Assembly (NCBI RefSeq): GCF_002944405.1
Contig: NZ_CP024307.1
Span: 1,880,501 to 1,944,500 of the forward strand
Direction of reading: 5' to 3'
Origin: Sinorhizobium fredii
Lineage (GTDB): Bacteria; Pseudomonadota; Alphaproteobacteria; Rhizobiales; Rhizobiaceae
Length of the DNA stretch: 64,000 bases
Shown piece by piece: positions 23,606 to 31,256 of this stretch. The notes under the pieces are model-generated. The model ran no database searches, was not told where the DNA came from, and saw only the letters and a program-made list of their open reading frames with translations. How positions within the stretch are numbered: the stretch's first letter is position 1; every line of letters begins with the position of its first letter. Both the position numbers and the translations under genes were made by a program.

Positions 23606-25275
23606 AGAATACCGATCCTCTTTAGCGTTCGATCCAGCGGCTTCGAAACCGCATCGGGCAACAGAATGTCACCCCATCTGACCACGGTTCTGCGGATGGG
23701 GCCATAGCCATTGAGACGCTTTTCGAAACTGATCTTCTTCTCTTCGGCTGTTTTGGCTGGCTTGCCGTTCTTGCCCCATCGTTTCGAGATGAAAGACTTG
23801 TTCATCCAGAAGGCATGCCGCCAGTCCTCTTTCTCCATGAAAGACGACCAGATAGCTTCGAGATGCGTAAACTCAGGCTTGCTCTGGAAGGTGTCCCACG
23901 GGTTTTCGCCTACGAAGTGGAGCACCTTCACATCGCTGATGTTGACGAGATTTGGGTGATGTACGGGCAGCCGCTTGAGCGTATTGTATTCGACAGGGAG
24001 CCACTTGACGTCCGCGGCGAACACCACGTTCAGAAAGCCTTGGTCACCGCCGTCTGAGCTATGGCTGTGGGGAATTGCCGAGAAGACGCGGTTCCGGAGG
24101 CTTTCCGAGGGGGTGAAGCTGAAAACGCCGCTGTTGAAAGCGATGTGCAGTTCCGATCCCCAGTCAGGTGCGGCAAGGAAGCCATCGAGACCGAACAAGT
24201 CGTCGATGTTCTTAAGCATGACGCAATCGGCATCGACGAAGGTAATGCGGTCGTAGTCGAGCAATTCGAAGACGCGGAGCTTTGTAAACGTGCCAGCGAA
24301 TCTCGATTGACCGTGATTATGCGGGTTGTCGATCGGGTCGACCTTCAAAGTCGACACATTGGGCAGGTGCCTCAAAAGCCGCGGGGTATAAGGGTCCGTA
24401 TGCATAACCAGCAATGGCACGTCGGACACGGTCGCCAGCGATCTGGCTAACGCCATAGCCCCTATCGCATAGCGGCCGTCTGCCATGGTGACATAGACGT
24501 TGCCCTTGTTGCCCGCTTGGATAGTTTTCGCTTCGGCACTGCGGACTTCCGTGCGGTTGAGGAACGGCGCCATGATCTCCATGCGGGATAGGCCGACCAA
24601 CTCGAACTCGTATTGATCCCGAATTGCGCGCAGGAAATGAAGGTCGAGGTCCAGGCTGTGCTTCTTTTCGTAGCCGGCGGCGACATCCTTCTCCTGCAGA
24701 TGCTGCCGGACAGTGTCCGGAACATCCCACGCGTATCGCTGCGACATGTCCGCATAGAGGTCGATACCCGAGATGTGGATCCTCTTGAACCCGAGGATCG
24801 CGGCCACGGCGATCATCTGCATTCCCTGGGTGGGCAGCGGCCTACCCATCATGAAGCGAGCTAGCGTCGGATTGGACGCGATCACCGCCCAGTGGTCAAA
24901 GTTCGGCATCAAGTGGGCGGCCGAGGCCGTCACGACCTTCTCGCGCAGGTCTGACGCTTGGAACGGCTGGAAAAACGCGTCGATCTTGTACTGGTCGAGC
25001 TTCTGGACTTCCTTCAGATTGTCGCGCAGTCCAGCGTTGTCCACGGACCAGAAGAAGCCGTCTACCCGATCGCCGTAGAATTTTTCCTGTTCGAGGAAGA
25101 ACCAATTGGCGCGGAAGATGACAGAATTCTCGGCCTGCTCGTCACTGAGGCGAACCTCGGCGGATGAGGGTCCGTTGCCGACGATGTAGCAATCCTGATG
25201 CAGGCGCCCCTCGAAATGGCGCTGGATACGGTCAATTTCGTGCGGAACTGAGAGGCTGTTCTTGGGGAAGGACAC
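23602..25275 (-). CDS. Two-domain glycosyltransferase: GT42 sialyltransferase-like + GT8
   Basis: 557 residues from GTG 25275 (AAGGAG 10 nt upstream); ATG 25311 is in frame but overlaps the previous gene by 80 nt. Residues about 27-260 resemble Campylobacter CST-type GT42 sialyltransferases: CYIVGNGPS (nucleotide site), [24 protein letters not shown] and the KHSLDLDL segment, which holds a His at the place of the GT42 catalytic base. Residues about 275-500 are GT8: [29 protein letters not shown] (DxD metal site, near 348), DQGFLNVVF and LHFVGENPW. It probably adds two sugars, one possibly a nonulosonic acid, to a surface glycan. Donor sugars are unknown. Confidence 0.85.
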   Translation of the reverse strand: MSFPKNSLSVPHEIDRIQRHFEGRLHQDCYIVGNGPSSAEVRLSDEQAENSVIFRANWFFLEQEKFYGDRVDGFFWSVDNAGLRDNLKEVQKLDQYKIDAFFQPFQASDLREKVVTASAAHLMPNFDHWAVIASNPTLARFMMGRPLPTQGMQMIAVAAILGFKRIHISGIDLYADMSQRYAWDVPDTVRQHLQEKDVAAGYEKKHSLDLDLHFLRAIRDQYEFELVGLSRMEIMAPFLNRTEVRSAEAKTIQAGNKGNVYVTMADGRYAIGAMALARSLATVSDVPLLVMHTDPYTPRLLRHLPNVSTLKVDPIDNPHNHGQSRFAGTFTKLRVFELLDYDRITFVDADCVMLKNIDDLFGLDGFLAAPDWGSELHIAFNSGVFSFTPSESLRNRVFSAIPHSHSSDGGDQGFLNVVFAADVKWLPVEYNTLKRLPVHHPNLVNISDVKVLHFVGENPWDTFQSKPEFTHLEAIWSSFMEKEDWRHAFWMNKSFISKRWGKNGKPAKTAEEKKISFEKRLNGYGPIRRTVVRWGDILLPDAVSKPLDRTLKRIGIL

Positions 25276-25972
25276 CTGGAGTGATCTCCTTGGAGAGCGA
25301 GAGAGAGCCATTCTCGCTGGTTAGTTTCCATACGTCGGGCTTGAAGGGAGGAATCTCGCCCGACTCAATTCGGTCTAAAATTGAATGAACTTTGCGATAG
25401 TCGGGCCTGGAACTCCAGATTTTGAACTCCCACCACCGGGCGGCTTGTAGCCGTGCAATGGTAGTTTCGTCAAATCTGAATCTAATCACCTTGGCAGGTA
25501 CACCACCGACGACGGCATAGGGCGGGACATCCCTCGTCACTACCGCGTTAGCTGCGACGACCGCTCCATTGCCAATTCGAACGCCGCGCGTGATCACGGC
25601 GCCATCGCCAATCCAGACGTCATGGCCGATGACCGGTCGTGGTTTGGTTTCGAGTTTCTGGAAACGAAATTCCGAAGCCTCGGGCCAGAAGTTAAATTTT
25701 CGGGATCGGCCAAACTGGAACGGGTGATTGCTTATCCAGTCTGTCGGGTGATCGAACGGACCTATGATGACGCGTGGCGCGATCGAACAGAAGCGTCCGA
25801 TCTCAGCGCCGCAGATCTCGCCTGAAGGTCCGATGTAGGAATAGGCCCCGATCGTCGTCGGCTCGGATACTGGCGACATGAGGTTGACGGGGCTTTCGAA
25901 TGTGAGGGGAGCGCCAATGCCCTTGGCGCTCGCAACTGCCGCCCCGCAGGCTAGAAGATCGTCTCGGTTCAA
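25232..25972 (-). CDS. CatB-type hexapeptide O-acetyltransferase
   Basis: 246 residues from TTG 25972, chosen because GGAGGAG lies about 5 nt upstream; ATG 26050 is in frame but overlaps the divergent gene. The left-handed beta-helix hexapeptide repeats are plain ([62 protein letters not shown]), with the catalytic His in [11 protein letters not shown] and the family end [10 protein letters not shown]. These enzymes transfer acetyl from acetyl-CoA to sugars or small molecules. As first gene of an operon with a GT42-GT8 protein, it probably acetylates a surface polysaccharide. Confidence 0.83.
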   Translation of the reverse strand: MNRDDLLACGAAVASAKGIGAPLTFESPVNLMSPVSEPTTIGAYSYIGPSGEICGAEIGRFCSIAPRVIIGPFDHPTDWISNHPFQFGRSRKFNFWPEASEFRFQKLETKPRPVIGHDVWIGDGAVITRGVRIGNGAVVAANAVVTRDVPPYAVVGGVPAKVIRFRFDETTIARLQAARWWEFKIWSSRPDYRKVHSILDRIESGEIPPFKPDVWKLTSENGSLSLSKEITPGVLPQEQPLSSARN

Positions 25973-26043
25973 AATTCTCCTCCCTCGCTTTGCACGGGGT
26001 GCCTCATAGCATATGACTCCCTTCGCGAAAGGGGAGAAATGGC

Positions 26044-26430
26044 ATGACACTTTCGGAATTGATCAAGCGGCTCGAGCGCGCGGAGAAGGTCGAGCGGATC
26101 TTTGACGGCGAGATTGGGGCGCTGCTTGGCTGGCGCCGCCAGGTCGATTACATCAAGAACGATGCGAACGGAGAACCGACCAAGCGGGTATTTTGGATTG
26201 TGCCTTCGAGCGACGATCCTGGCACAGTTCCGTTTTTTACGTCGTCGCTTGATGCCGCGGTCGACCTTATGAAGGCAATTGCCCCCGCTGATGTGTGGGG
26301 TGTTAGCATGGCAGACGGAACCGGAACCGCCATCATCGGGTCGGGCCCCTATTGTCACGCTCCGACGCCAGCCATGGCGCTGTGCATAGCGGCTCTCAAG
26401 GCGAAGTTGATGAGAGAAGGCGACAAGTGA
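26044..26430 (+). CDS. Phage hypothetical protein (ABA-sandwich-like)
   Basis: 128 residues. N-terminal helix [20 protein letters not shown] with [11 protein letters not shown], then [22 protein letters not shown] and a C-terminal [22 protein letters not shown]. This order (short helix, beta strands, PyC.A.TPA.AL..A.L) is the 'phage ABA sandwich' pattern seen next to lysis or lysogeny genes in rhizobial prophages. Function unknown. Divergent from the acetyltransferase operon and probably the first gene of the rightward lysis region. Confidence 0.68.
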   Translation: MTLSELIKRLERAEKVERIFDGEIGALLGWRRQVDYIKNDANGEPTKRVFWIVPSSDDPGTVPFFTSSLDAAVDLMKAIAPADVWGVSMADGTGTAIIGSGPYCHAPTPAMALCIAALKAKLMREGDK

Positions 26431-26440
26431 CGCTGATCGG

Positions 26441-26469
26441 TTGAGTCAACACTGAGAATGGCCTATGGA
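26441..26469 (+). promoter_or_regulatory. Possible sigma70-type promoter before H-NS-like gene
   Basis: TTGAGT, 17 nt, TATGGA lies 31 nt upstream of the H-NS-like start. The spacing is ideal and the hexamers fair. Because phage promoters in rhizobia vary, this is only a candidate. Confidence 0.35.
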
Positions 26470-26499
26470 CTCCGGCGGTTTTAAAGTTCGAGGCCGCGA

Positions 26500-26787
26500 A
26501 TGAGCAACATAGACTTCTCTTCCCTCACCATCGAAGAAATCGATGCCGCTCTAGAAGAGCTGCCGAAGCTCAGAAAGATCAAGGTTGAAGCGCGTCGCGC
26601 CGAACTCTTGGAAGAACTACAGAGGCTCGGTGGCCTTCCAAAGCGGATGCCGGTTCGCATGCCCCCAAAATTTCGGGATGACAAAGGCAACACGTGGACA
26701 GGTCAGGGGACAACTCCGATCTGGATCAGGGAACTGGAAGAGGCCGGTGGCAGTCGAGAGCAATACCGGATTAAGAAAAAGGACTGA
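26500..26787 (+). CDS. Compact H-NS-like nucleoid protein
   Basis: 95 residues. Residues 1-45 form a helical/coiled oligomerisation segment (TIEEIDAALEELPKLRKIKV, then EARRAELLEELQRL). Residues about 58-90 carry the H-NS DNA-binding pattern: KFRDDKGNTWTGQGTTPIWI, with the W-T/S-G-x-G-x-x-P-x-W loop that contacts the AT-rich minor groove. At 95 residues it is shorter than typical H-NS. A prophage-borne copy could silence the AT-richer accessory genes or interfere with host silencers. A good intrinsic terminator follows. Confidence 0.77.
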   Translation: MSNIDFSSLTIEEIDAALEELPKLRKIKVEARRAELLEELQRLGGLPKRMPVRMPPKFRDDKGNTWTGQGTTPIWIRELEEAGGSREQYRIKKKD

Positions 26788-26803
26788 AAGCCCCTCGTCC
26801 TTG

Positions 26804-26829
26804 AAGCCCCGCTTAGGCGGGGTTTTTTA
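26804..26829 (+). terminator. Rho-independent terminator
   Basis: CCCCGC-TTAG-GCGGGG stem-loop followed by TTTTTT, 17 nt after the H-NS-like gene. One of the strongest intrinsic terminators in the window; it isolates this gene from the lysis genes. Confidence 0.88.
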
Positions 26830-26874
26830 TTGCCAATAGGGCAGACACATCATCCTCCAACGATCAGGTGAACA

Positions 26875-27609
26875 ATGGCAAATCGCAAGCGCACGACGCT
26901 TGGGGTCGTGCACGTTACTGCCACGCCGCCAGGCTGGGACAAGGGCGTCGCCGGCATCCGAGCAATTCATAAGGCTCAGGGCTGGTCCGACATCGGCTAT
27001 AACGAGATCATCAATGCGGACGGTCGTGCCGAGATCGGCCGCGGCAAGATGGCGATCGGCGCCCATGTCGCCGGCTTCAACTCGATCTCCTACGGCTTGG
27101 CGATGGTCGGCGGGGTAGACGCCTCCGGCCGGCCGGACGTGAACACGCTCAAGAATGCGCAGTTCGCCACGCTGGAAAGGCGGATGCGCGAGCTGTTGGA
27201 GGAATTTCCCGACATCAAGTGGTGCGGCCACCGGGATCTGTCACCGGACAAGAACGGCAATGGCGTGATCGAGCCGTTCGAGCACATCAAGGCATGCCCG
27301 TGCTTTGACGTCATCCCCTGGGCCGCGGCGAAGGGTCTCCCGGTCGCCGATATCCGGGGCAACTGGAAGCCGATCGTCATCGAAAACAAACCGGTGATCG
27401 AGGGGCCAGACACTCGCACTGCTTACCTGCAGCGGCTGCTCGTCCGGGACGGCTATGCCCTCGGCCCGATCGACGGCATCGTCGGCAGGAAAACCCGTGC
27501 CGCCATCCGCGCCTTCCAACTCGCCTCAAACCTGCCCGAAAGCGGCGACTTCGACGCCCCGACGGTCAGCAAACTCCGCCTCCTCTTCGAAGCCAAGGCT
27601 ACGGCCTAA
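26875..27609 (+). CDS. Endolysin: N-acetylmuramoyl-L-alanine amidase with PG-binding domain
   Basis: 244 residues. Residues 1-150 are a T7-lysozyme-like amidase_2 domain: zinc ligands H13 (VVHVTATP), the His in WCGHRDLSPD and the Cys of IKACPCFDV, with the conserved Tyr in IGYNEII and Lys in IKAC. Residues about 180-240 (AYLQRLLVRDGYALGPIDGI, then KTRAAIRAFQLASNLP) are a PG_binding_1 repeat. It cleaves the amide bond between muramic acid and the stem peptide at lysis. No signal peptide, so a holin or other export route is needed; a candidate lies two genes downstream. Confidence 0.9.
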   Translation: MANRKRTTLGVVHVTATPPGWDKGVAGIRAIHKAQGWSDIGYNEIINADGRAEIGRGKMAIGAHVAGFNSISYGLAMVGGVDASGRPDVNTLKNAQFATLERRMRELLEEFPDIKWCGHRDLSPDKNGNGVIEPFEHIKACPCFDVIPWAAAKGLPVADIRGNWKPIVIENKPVIEGPDTRTAYLQRLLVRDGYALGPIDGIVGRKTRAAIRAFQLASNLPESGDFDAPTVSKLRLLFEAKATA

Positions 27610-27630
27610 CCCTCAAAAGGAAAATCTGAA

Positions 27631-27954
27631 ATGATCAAGTCTCTGCTCTTCGTGGCAGCGGCGGCCTTTACGCTGTCCGCTTGCCAAACCACGTCCTCGA
27701 TCGACAGCGCCATCCAGAAGAACCTTCCCCAGGTTTGCTCGGCGGCAGCTACGGCTCACTCCGCCTTCGTCATCGTCGCCAGCACCGGCGACATCAAACA
27801 GCGCACCGTTGCGCGCGAGGCGGCTGCCTGGGCTGCGCTGGACGTCATCTGCAAAGACCCGAGCTCGGTTACGGCGGCAACCGCGCTGGTCAAAGCGGCC
27901 GAAAGCTATGCCGTGATGGTGGCCGCGCTCCGCGAAGCCAAGGCAGCGGAGTGA
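27631..27954 (+). CDS. Small lipoprotein of the lysis cassette
   Basis: 107 residues with a short hydrophobic signal ending in a lipobox (TLSAC, Cys18), so it should be lipid-anchored in the envelope. Two more cysteines (QVCSAAATA and VICKDPSS) could pair. The position between endolysin and holin-like gene is where o-spanins sit, but the mature part is Ala-rich and helical rather than the Pro-rich form usual for o-spanins. So a spanin role is possible but not shown. The stop overlaps the following start region. Confidence 0.72.
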   Translation: MIKSLLFVAAAAFTLSACQTTSSIDSAIQKNLPQVCSAAATAHSAFVIVASTGDIKQRTVAREAAAWAALDVICKDPSSVTAATALVKAAESYAVMVAALREAKAAE

Positions 27955-27956
27955 CG

Positions 27957-28334
27957 ATGATGGATGCGAGACAGAAACTAGAGAACAAGATCATCGGTGC
28001 GGTCGTAAGCGCAGTTGGCAATCCTGCCGTTCCGGCCCAGCCAGGAGCTGTGTCTCCCATCGCCGAGGCGGTTACAAAGAAGATCGCGCCGGAGATCATC
28101 GCGGCGACGAATAATGAGCCGTGGTGGCAGTCCCGCGTCATGTGGGGGTCGATCGTTGCGATTGCCGCCCCCATCGCCGCTCCGCTGCTGTCGTGGGTGA
28201 TCGGTGAGACCGTCACCATCAGCGCTGATGAGCAGGCGAACATCGCTGCCGCACTCGCCGCCGCTGGTTCTGCCGTAGGCGGGTTGCTGGCAATTTACGG
28301 GCGGTTCCGCGCTCGCAAGCCGATCGGCGAATGA
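27957..28334 (+). CDS. Holin-like membrane protein
   Basis: 125 residues from ATG 27957 (GGAG 5 nt upstream). Two hydrophobic segments, MWGSIVAIAAPIAAPLLSWVI and NIAAALAAAGSAVGGLLAIYG, are joined by a short loop and followed by a basic tail (RFRARKPIGE). The N-terminal 60 residues are amphipathic (LENKIIGAVVSAVGNPAVPA). Two membrane spans, small size, basic C-terminus and the place right after endolysin and lipoprotein genes make it the best holin candidate here. A strong terminator hairpin follows. Confidence 0.68.
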   Translation: MMDARQKLENKIIGAVVSAVGNPAVPAQPGAVSPIAEAVTKKIAPEIIAATNNEPWWQSRVMWGSIVAIAAPIAAPLLSWVIGETVTISADEQANIAAALAAAGSAVGGLLAIYGRFRARKPIGE

Positions 28335-28341
28335 CATCATA

Positions 28342-28375
28342 CGGCCGCCGCATCCCCGCGGCGGCCGATTTCTTT
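28342..28375 (+). terminator. Rho-independent terminator
   Basis: Perfect 10-bp stem CGGCCGCCGC / GCGGCGGCCG with a 6-nt loop, followed by ATTTCTTT. It lies 8 nt past the holin-like gene and likely ends the lysis transcript. Confidence 0.7.
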
Positions 28376-28407
28376 GGATCGCATAAGCATGGGGCATCGG
28401 GGACATA

Positions 28408-29058
28408 ATGGCGGATGATGATATGAACGGGAATGATCCACACCGCACCTATACAGATGCAGTGACGGCACAGCTCGGGGAACGGGTGACGAACCTCGGA
28501 CGGCGGCAGACAGACCTTGAGGCGGAGATGAGAACCGGCTTCAAGCAAATGGAATCTGCGGTCGGCGCGCTTGCGGCCGAGATGCGCAATTCCGTGGCCG
28601 CTCTGTCGTCGACACTCGCGGAGCGAAACCGTCCACAGTGGCAGGCCCTCGGCGTTGCATTGAGCTTCTGCACGATTCTCGGCGCTCTCGCCTATTGGCC
28701 AATCAACGCCGCGACGAGCGACCTGAAGGCCTCGGTTTCCATCCTGAACGAAAAGATGGTGACGCAGAAGGAAATGGAGTGGCGGTCGGCGCGCGGCGCC
28801 GAAGACAGGTTGCAGCAGCAGTCCATGCTGAAAGACCTGCGCGATGCCCAGGTGCCACGTCAGGAGCTCGATCGCGTCTGGACGAGCTACGATCAGCGCT
28901 TTGCTGACCATCAACGGCAGATAGACGAGGTGAAACAGGCGCAGGGGAGCGTCTACAGTCAGCGCGACATCATCCTCGATCTCAAGGAAAACCAGCAGCG
29001 GCTGGAGCGGGAGATCGCCAGGCTACTCGCTTCCTCGGGCAACTCGCTGGACCGATAG
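28408..29058 (+). CDS. Coiled-coil single-span membrane protein
   Basis: 216 residues. Coiled coil at residues about 25-70 (LGRRQTDLEAEMRTGFKQME), one membrane segment near 80-97 (ALGVALSFCTILGALAYW), then a long second coiled coil (QQQSMLKDLRDAQ, DHQRQIDEVKQAQ, ENQQRLEREIARLL). Located after the holin-like gene. Such proteins occur next to lysis genes and might be i-spanin-like, but the N-terminal cytoplasmic coil is unusual for spanins. Function unknown. Confidence 0.66.
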   Translation: MADDDMNGNDPHRTYTDAVTAQLGERVTNLGRRQTDLEAEMRTGFKQMESAVGALAAEMRNSVAALSSTLAERNRPQWQALGVALSFCTILGALAYWPINAATSDLKASVSILNEKMVTQKEMEWRSARGAEDRLQQQSMLKDLRDAQVPRQELDRVWTSYDQRFADHQRQIDEVKQAQGSVYSQRDIILDLKENQQRLEREIARLLASSGNSLDR

Positions 29059-29063
29059 CGGCT

Positions 29064-29205
29064 GTATCTGCTCGGCATAACCGTCGGCGGCCGGCTTCGG
29101 CATAACATGTAAATCAGGTCGTCGCAGCCGAGGCCGCACCACCGATGTTTGTCCGGCCGCACCCATATCAGGCACGTCTGGCCGATCAGTCGCGTATCGG
29201 CATCT
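29064..29205 (-). pseudogene. Decayed second copy of the zinc-ribbon gene at 30758
   Basis: On the minus strand the segment encodes MPIRD, then LIGQTC and RWCGLGCDDLIYM, then MPKPAADGYAEQ, but in three different frames. The intact gene at 30758-31057 has these blocks in one frame (MPIRDFINLIGQSC, RCGLGCDDLIYM, RPAAEGYADQ). Compared with it, this copy lacks about 10 nt (gtttataaag on the plus strand) after the first block and has another shift later. The N-terminal CxxC half is missing. Confidence 0.72.
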
Positions 29206-29232
29206 CGGCGGCGGTGAAAGCCTGCTCAATCC

Positions 29233-29676
29233 TTAATCAAAATCGACCGAGTCAGGAAAAGCCGATTCATCGTTCACCAACTCATCATCTTCCGGCTCCG
29301 GAATTATGACTGGAATTTTTCCTGCGTCGAGATCGGCGGAGCCGTCAAAAGACAAGCGCACGGCAAGCGTCCCGGGTCCGTCCGGAACAAAATGAAGATC
29401 GGTAGGCGTGAAAATAGCAGGAAATCTCTCGTCGGCCACGGTAAAGTCCACAGCGACGTCAGCGACAGAGATCTCCTCGTGGCCATTGTCAAAGAATGCA
29501 GAAATTGTGGCAGTATGCTTTCCGCGCTCCAGTCCGCGCGCCTCGATCCAGTTGGAAAGTTTCACGACATCTCCGGCTGAAGCGAACAGCACACCTGGGT
29601 ATACTCCAATCAAAATGGACTTGCCGTTGACCTCTATCCGAACATCATCACAGAAGATTGAACGGACCTCGATCAT
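29233..29676 (-). CDS. Hypothetical protein of the prophage regulator operon
   Basis: 147 residues from ATG 29676, which overlaps the stop of the HTH gene (TGATG-type coupling); a GTG at 29685 is also in frame. The sequence is beta-rich (RSIFCDDVRIEVNGKSILIG, HTATISAFFDNGHEEISVAD, LHFVPDGPGTLAVRLSFDG), ending in a very acidic tail (EPEDDELVNDESAFPDSVDFD). It resembles DUF6941-type proteins in its opening. The acidic tail could mimic DNA or bind a basic partner, but that is a guess. Confidence 0.65.
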   Translation of the reverse strand: MIEVRSIFCDDVRIEVNGKSILIGVYPGVLFASAGDVVKLSNWIEARGLERGKHTATISAFFDNGHEEISVADVAVDFTVADERFPAIFTPTDLHFVPDGPGTLAVRLSFDGSADLDAGKIPVIIPEPEDDELVNDESAFPDSVDFD

Positions 29677-30107
29677 CGAGACCACCTAATCGCATGGCTT
29701 ATCCTGGCCGCGCGCGGCATTTTCTGGTGCGCTGATGTGGAAAGCACCACTAGGTTGTTTACTTGCTCCGGGTGATGAAAGCACGTGGCATGGCGCATGT
29801 TTGCGACTGGTTCTTTCAGGGGCCAGCACGAGTCCACCTTCATAACGCGACCGTCGATCGCGAATAAGATTCGAGCAGCAGTATCGATCGTCCAGTTGCC
29901 GGGCGCGCCTAAGAGCCTTGAGACCTGGGCCGGATCCTTCCCAAGCCGCCTTGCCAAAGTAGCGTTAGAGATACCTGACTCCACGCAGTTACGCACGACG
30001 AGGTCATACATGTCCTCGCGAGCGTTCTCTGCCACATAGCCAAGCGTTCTCTCCGATATGCGCTGGTCGCCTTGCGGTTCAGCCAATATTGAAGTGCTTG
30101 GAGACAT
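29673..30107 (-). CDS. XRE-like helix-turn-helix protein
   Basis: 144 residues from ATG 30107. Residues about 38-80 form an HTH of the XRE/Cro type: VESGISNATLARRLGKDPAQ, then VSRLLGAPGNWTIDTAARIL. The last 45 residues are poorly structured. It overlaps the gene upstream by 29 nt and the gene downstream by 4 nt, so the three form one minus-strand operon. Role: either a prophage regulator or the antitoxin of a two-gene module with the upstream gene. A perfect 16-bp palindrome at the start of the operon is a candidate operator. Confidence 0.76.
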   Translation of the reverse strand: MSPSTSILAEPQGDQRISERTLGYVAENAREDMYDLVVRNCVESGISNATLARRLGKDPAQVSRLLGAPGNWTIDTAARILFAIDGRVMKVDSCWPLKEPVANMRHATCFHHPEQVNNLVVLSTSAHQKMPRAARISHAIRWSR

Positions 30108-30597
30108 AATCTTCCACCTTTTCACCATAAATAGGGGGATGCCCCGGAAATAGGGAATCCCATTCTTGCCTGCATAGTTGTGCTGCCGCTCGAAAGTCCA
30201 AGCCTGCTCGCGGCATCCATTTGAGCAACACCAAGATGTCTGGCTCGGCAAATCCGCCAAAAACTCGGATGGCGGGCTGCGGGTCTCGGATCCGAACGTC
30301 GACGATCCCCAGAAGTACGGGGTCCACCCTTGCTATTGTGCAACTGGCGTCTTTGTCGTGCGGGTCCATGCCAAACGTCACATAGGACCCGTTTGAGATG
30401 CGCTCCAAGACAGATAATGTCCTACCGGAAAGCCTGGCGAACCGGCCGTCGACACCATCTCCGTCCACGAATTGCTGCACTTCTTTTCCAAGAAAAATGT
30501 GCCTCTGGACCAAATAGGACGGACGGGCGGGAACAAGTAAGCGCAGCGTCTCATCGGGGTTCTCGCAGTGTGTTTTTATTACCTCGCTTATTGACAT
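30079..30597 (-). CDS. Hypothetical protein, first gene of XRE operon (possible toxin)
   Basis: 172 residues from ATG 30597 (GTG 30609 in frame would overlap the palindrome fully). The sequence (PARPSYLVQRHIFLGKEVQQ, FVDGDGVDGRFARLSGRTLS, FGMDPHDKDASCTIARVDPV, GFAEPDILVLLKWMP) looks like a folded alpha/beta protein. I recognise no family. Gene order (unknown protein, then XRE HTH with overlap) is like HigBA-type modules, but the protein is longer than RelE/HigB toxins and lacks their motifs. Function open. Confidence 0.66.
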   Translation of the reverse strand: MSISEVIKTHCENPDETLRLLVPARPSYLVQRHIFLGKEVQQFVDGDGVDGRFARLSGRTLSVLERISNGSYVTFGMDPHDKDASCTIARVDPVLLGIVDVRIRDPQPAIRVFGGFAEPDILVLLKWMPRAGLDFRAAAQLCRQEWDSLFPGHPPIYGEKVEDYVSKHFNIG

Positions 30598-30606
30598 ATA
30601 TGTCAA
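30591..30606. promoter_or_regulatory. 16-bp palindrome, probable operator
   Basis: TTGACATA/TATGTCAA is a perfect inverted repeat covering the start codon of the first gene of the XRE operon and containing a TTGACA hexamer on each strand. A dimeric HTH regulator bound here would block transcription or translation start. The XRE protein of the same operon is the obvious candidate. Confidence 0.55.
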
Positions 30607-30757
30607 CACATCCCCGTCAACAAATTATTAATTTTTGAAATCATCAACCCTTCGTGATGTTCACGAGCGTTGCAATATGCGCACAACCATTCGTTAGACG
30701 GCTGATTGAAGCGATCTTTGTCTCAGAGTCAACAGCCGCTGGCTCCGCCGGAGGCGC

Positions 30758-31057
30758 TCAGGGACGCTCGCTGTGTTGCTGCTCCACTTGATCGGCATAT
30801 CCTTCAGCGGCCGGCCTTGGCGTGAACATGTAGATCAGGTCGTCGCATCCGAGCCCGCATCTCTGGTGCTCTCTCAGCTGCGTCCTGCGCTCACAGCTCT
30901 GGCCGATCAGGTTTATAAAGTCGCGGATAGGCATGTCGGCGCCGTGCTTTTCGATCAGCCGAGCGACGTTGTAGCGGCCCTTTCGCCCGCACTGCGAACA
31001 GGTCAGAACCATCTGGGGGAGGGTGAATTCGGCGAGTGTTCGTAGACGTTCAGGCAT
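30758..31057 (-). CDS. Zinc-ribbon protein
   Basis: 99 residues from ATG 31057, which has GAGGAG 8 nt upstream. MVLTCSQCGRKGRYNVARLI has a CxxC zinc knuckle, followed by HGADMPIRDFINLIGQSCER and RCGLGCDDLIYM, which provides further Cys ligands (C...C, GLGCDD). It looks like a small four-Cys protein frequent near att sites and cargo regions of rhizobial prophages. Function unknown; a decayed copy lies at 29064. It is the last complete gene before the prophage end. Confidence 0.72.
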   Translation of the reverse strand: MPERLRTLAEFTLPQMVLTCSQCGRKGRYNVARLIEKHGADMPIRDFINLIGQSCERRTQLREHQRCGLGCDDLIYMFTPRPAAEGYADQVEQQHSERP

Positions 31058-31144
31058 GCGCGATGCTCCTCGTTTGAGGTTGTCGAATCCCGCATGTCGT
31101 GAAGGGCGCCCGCACGCGCCGATGAGCAATTATCCTCGGTTTTC

Positions 31145-31233
31145 CGTTTCTGAAAAGTCGAGATTCCTCTGAAAAATCAATGGTGCAAAAACGGCAAAAA
31201 ACGAGGCGCTTTTGGACCTGTTTTTCAGAAACG
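31145..31233. repeat. Candidate integrase arm-type sites
   Basis: CGTTTCTGAAAA (31145-31156) and its exact inverse TTTTCAGAAACG (31222-31233) flank a third, shorter direct copy TCTGAAAA (31168-31175). ATCAATG/CATTGAT also recurs inverted next to the second and third copies. Clustered within 110 nt of the att core, these fit the arm-binding sites of a tyrosine recombinase. Confidence 0.55.
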
Positions 31234-31256
31234 ACATTGATTTTATTGGAAGTGGA

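Noticed and set aside
27631..29058. Classical Rz/Rz1 nested spanin pair
   Set aside because: The lipoprotein is a separate Ala-rich gene and not nested in another frame, and the coiled-coil protein has a cytoplasmic N-terminal coil; spanin function remains only possible.
30079..30597. HigB/RelE toxin identity for the first gene of the XRE operon
   Set aside because: Too long and without the RelE-fold motifs; kept as unknown protein.
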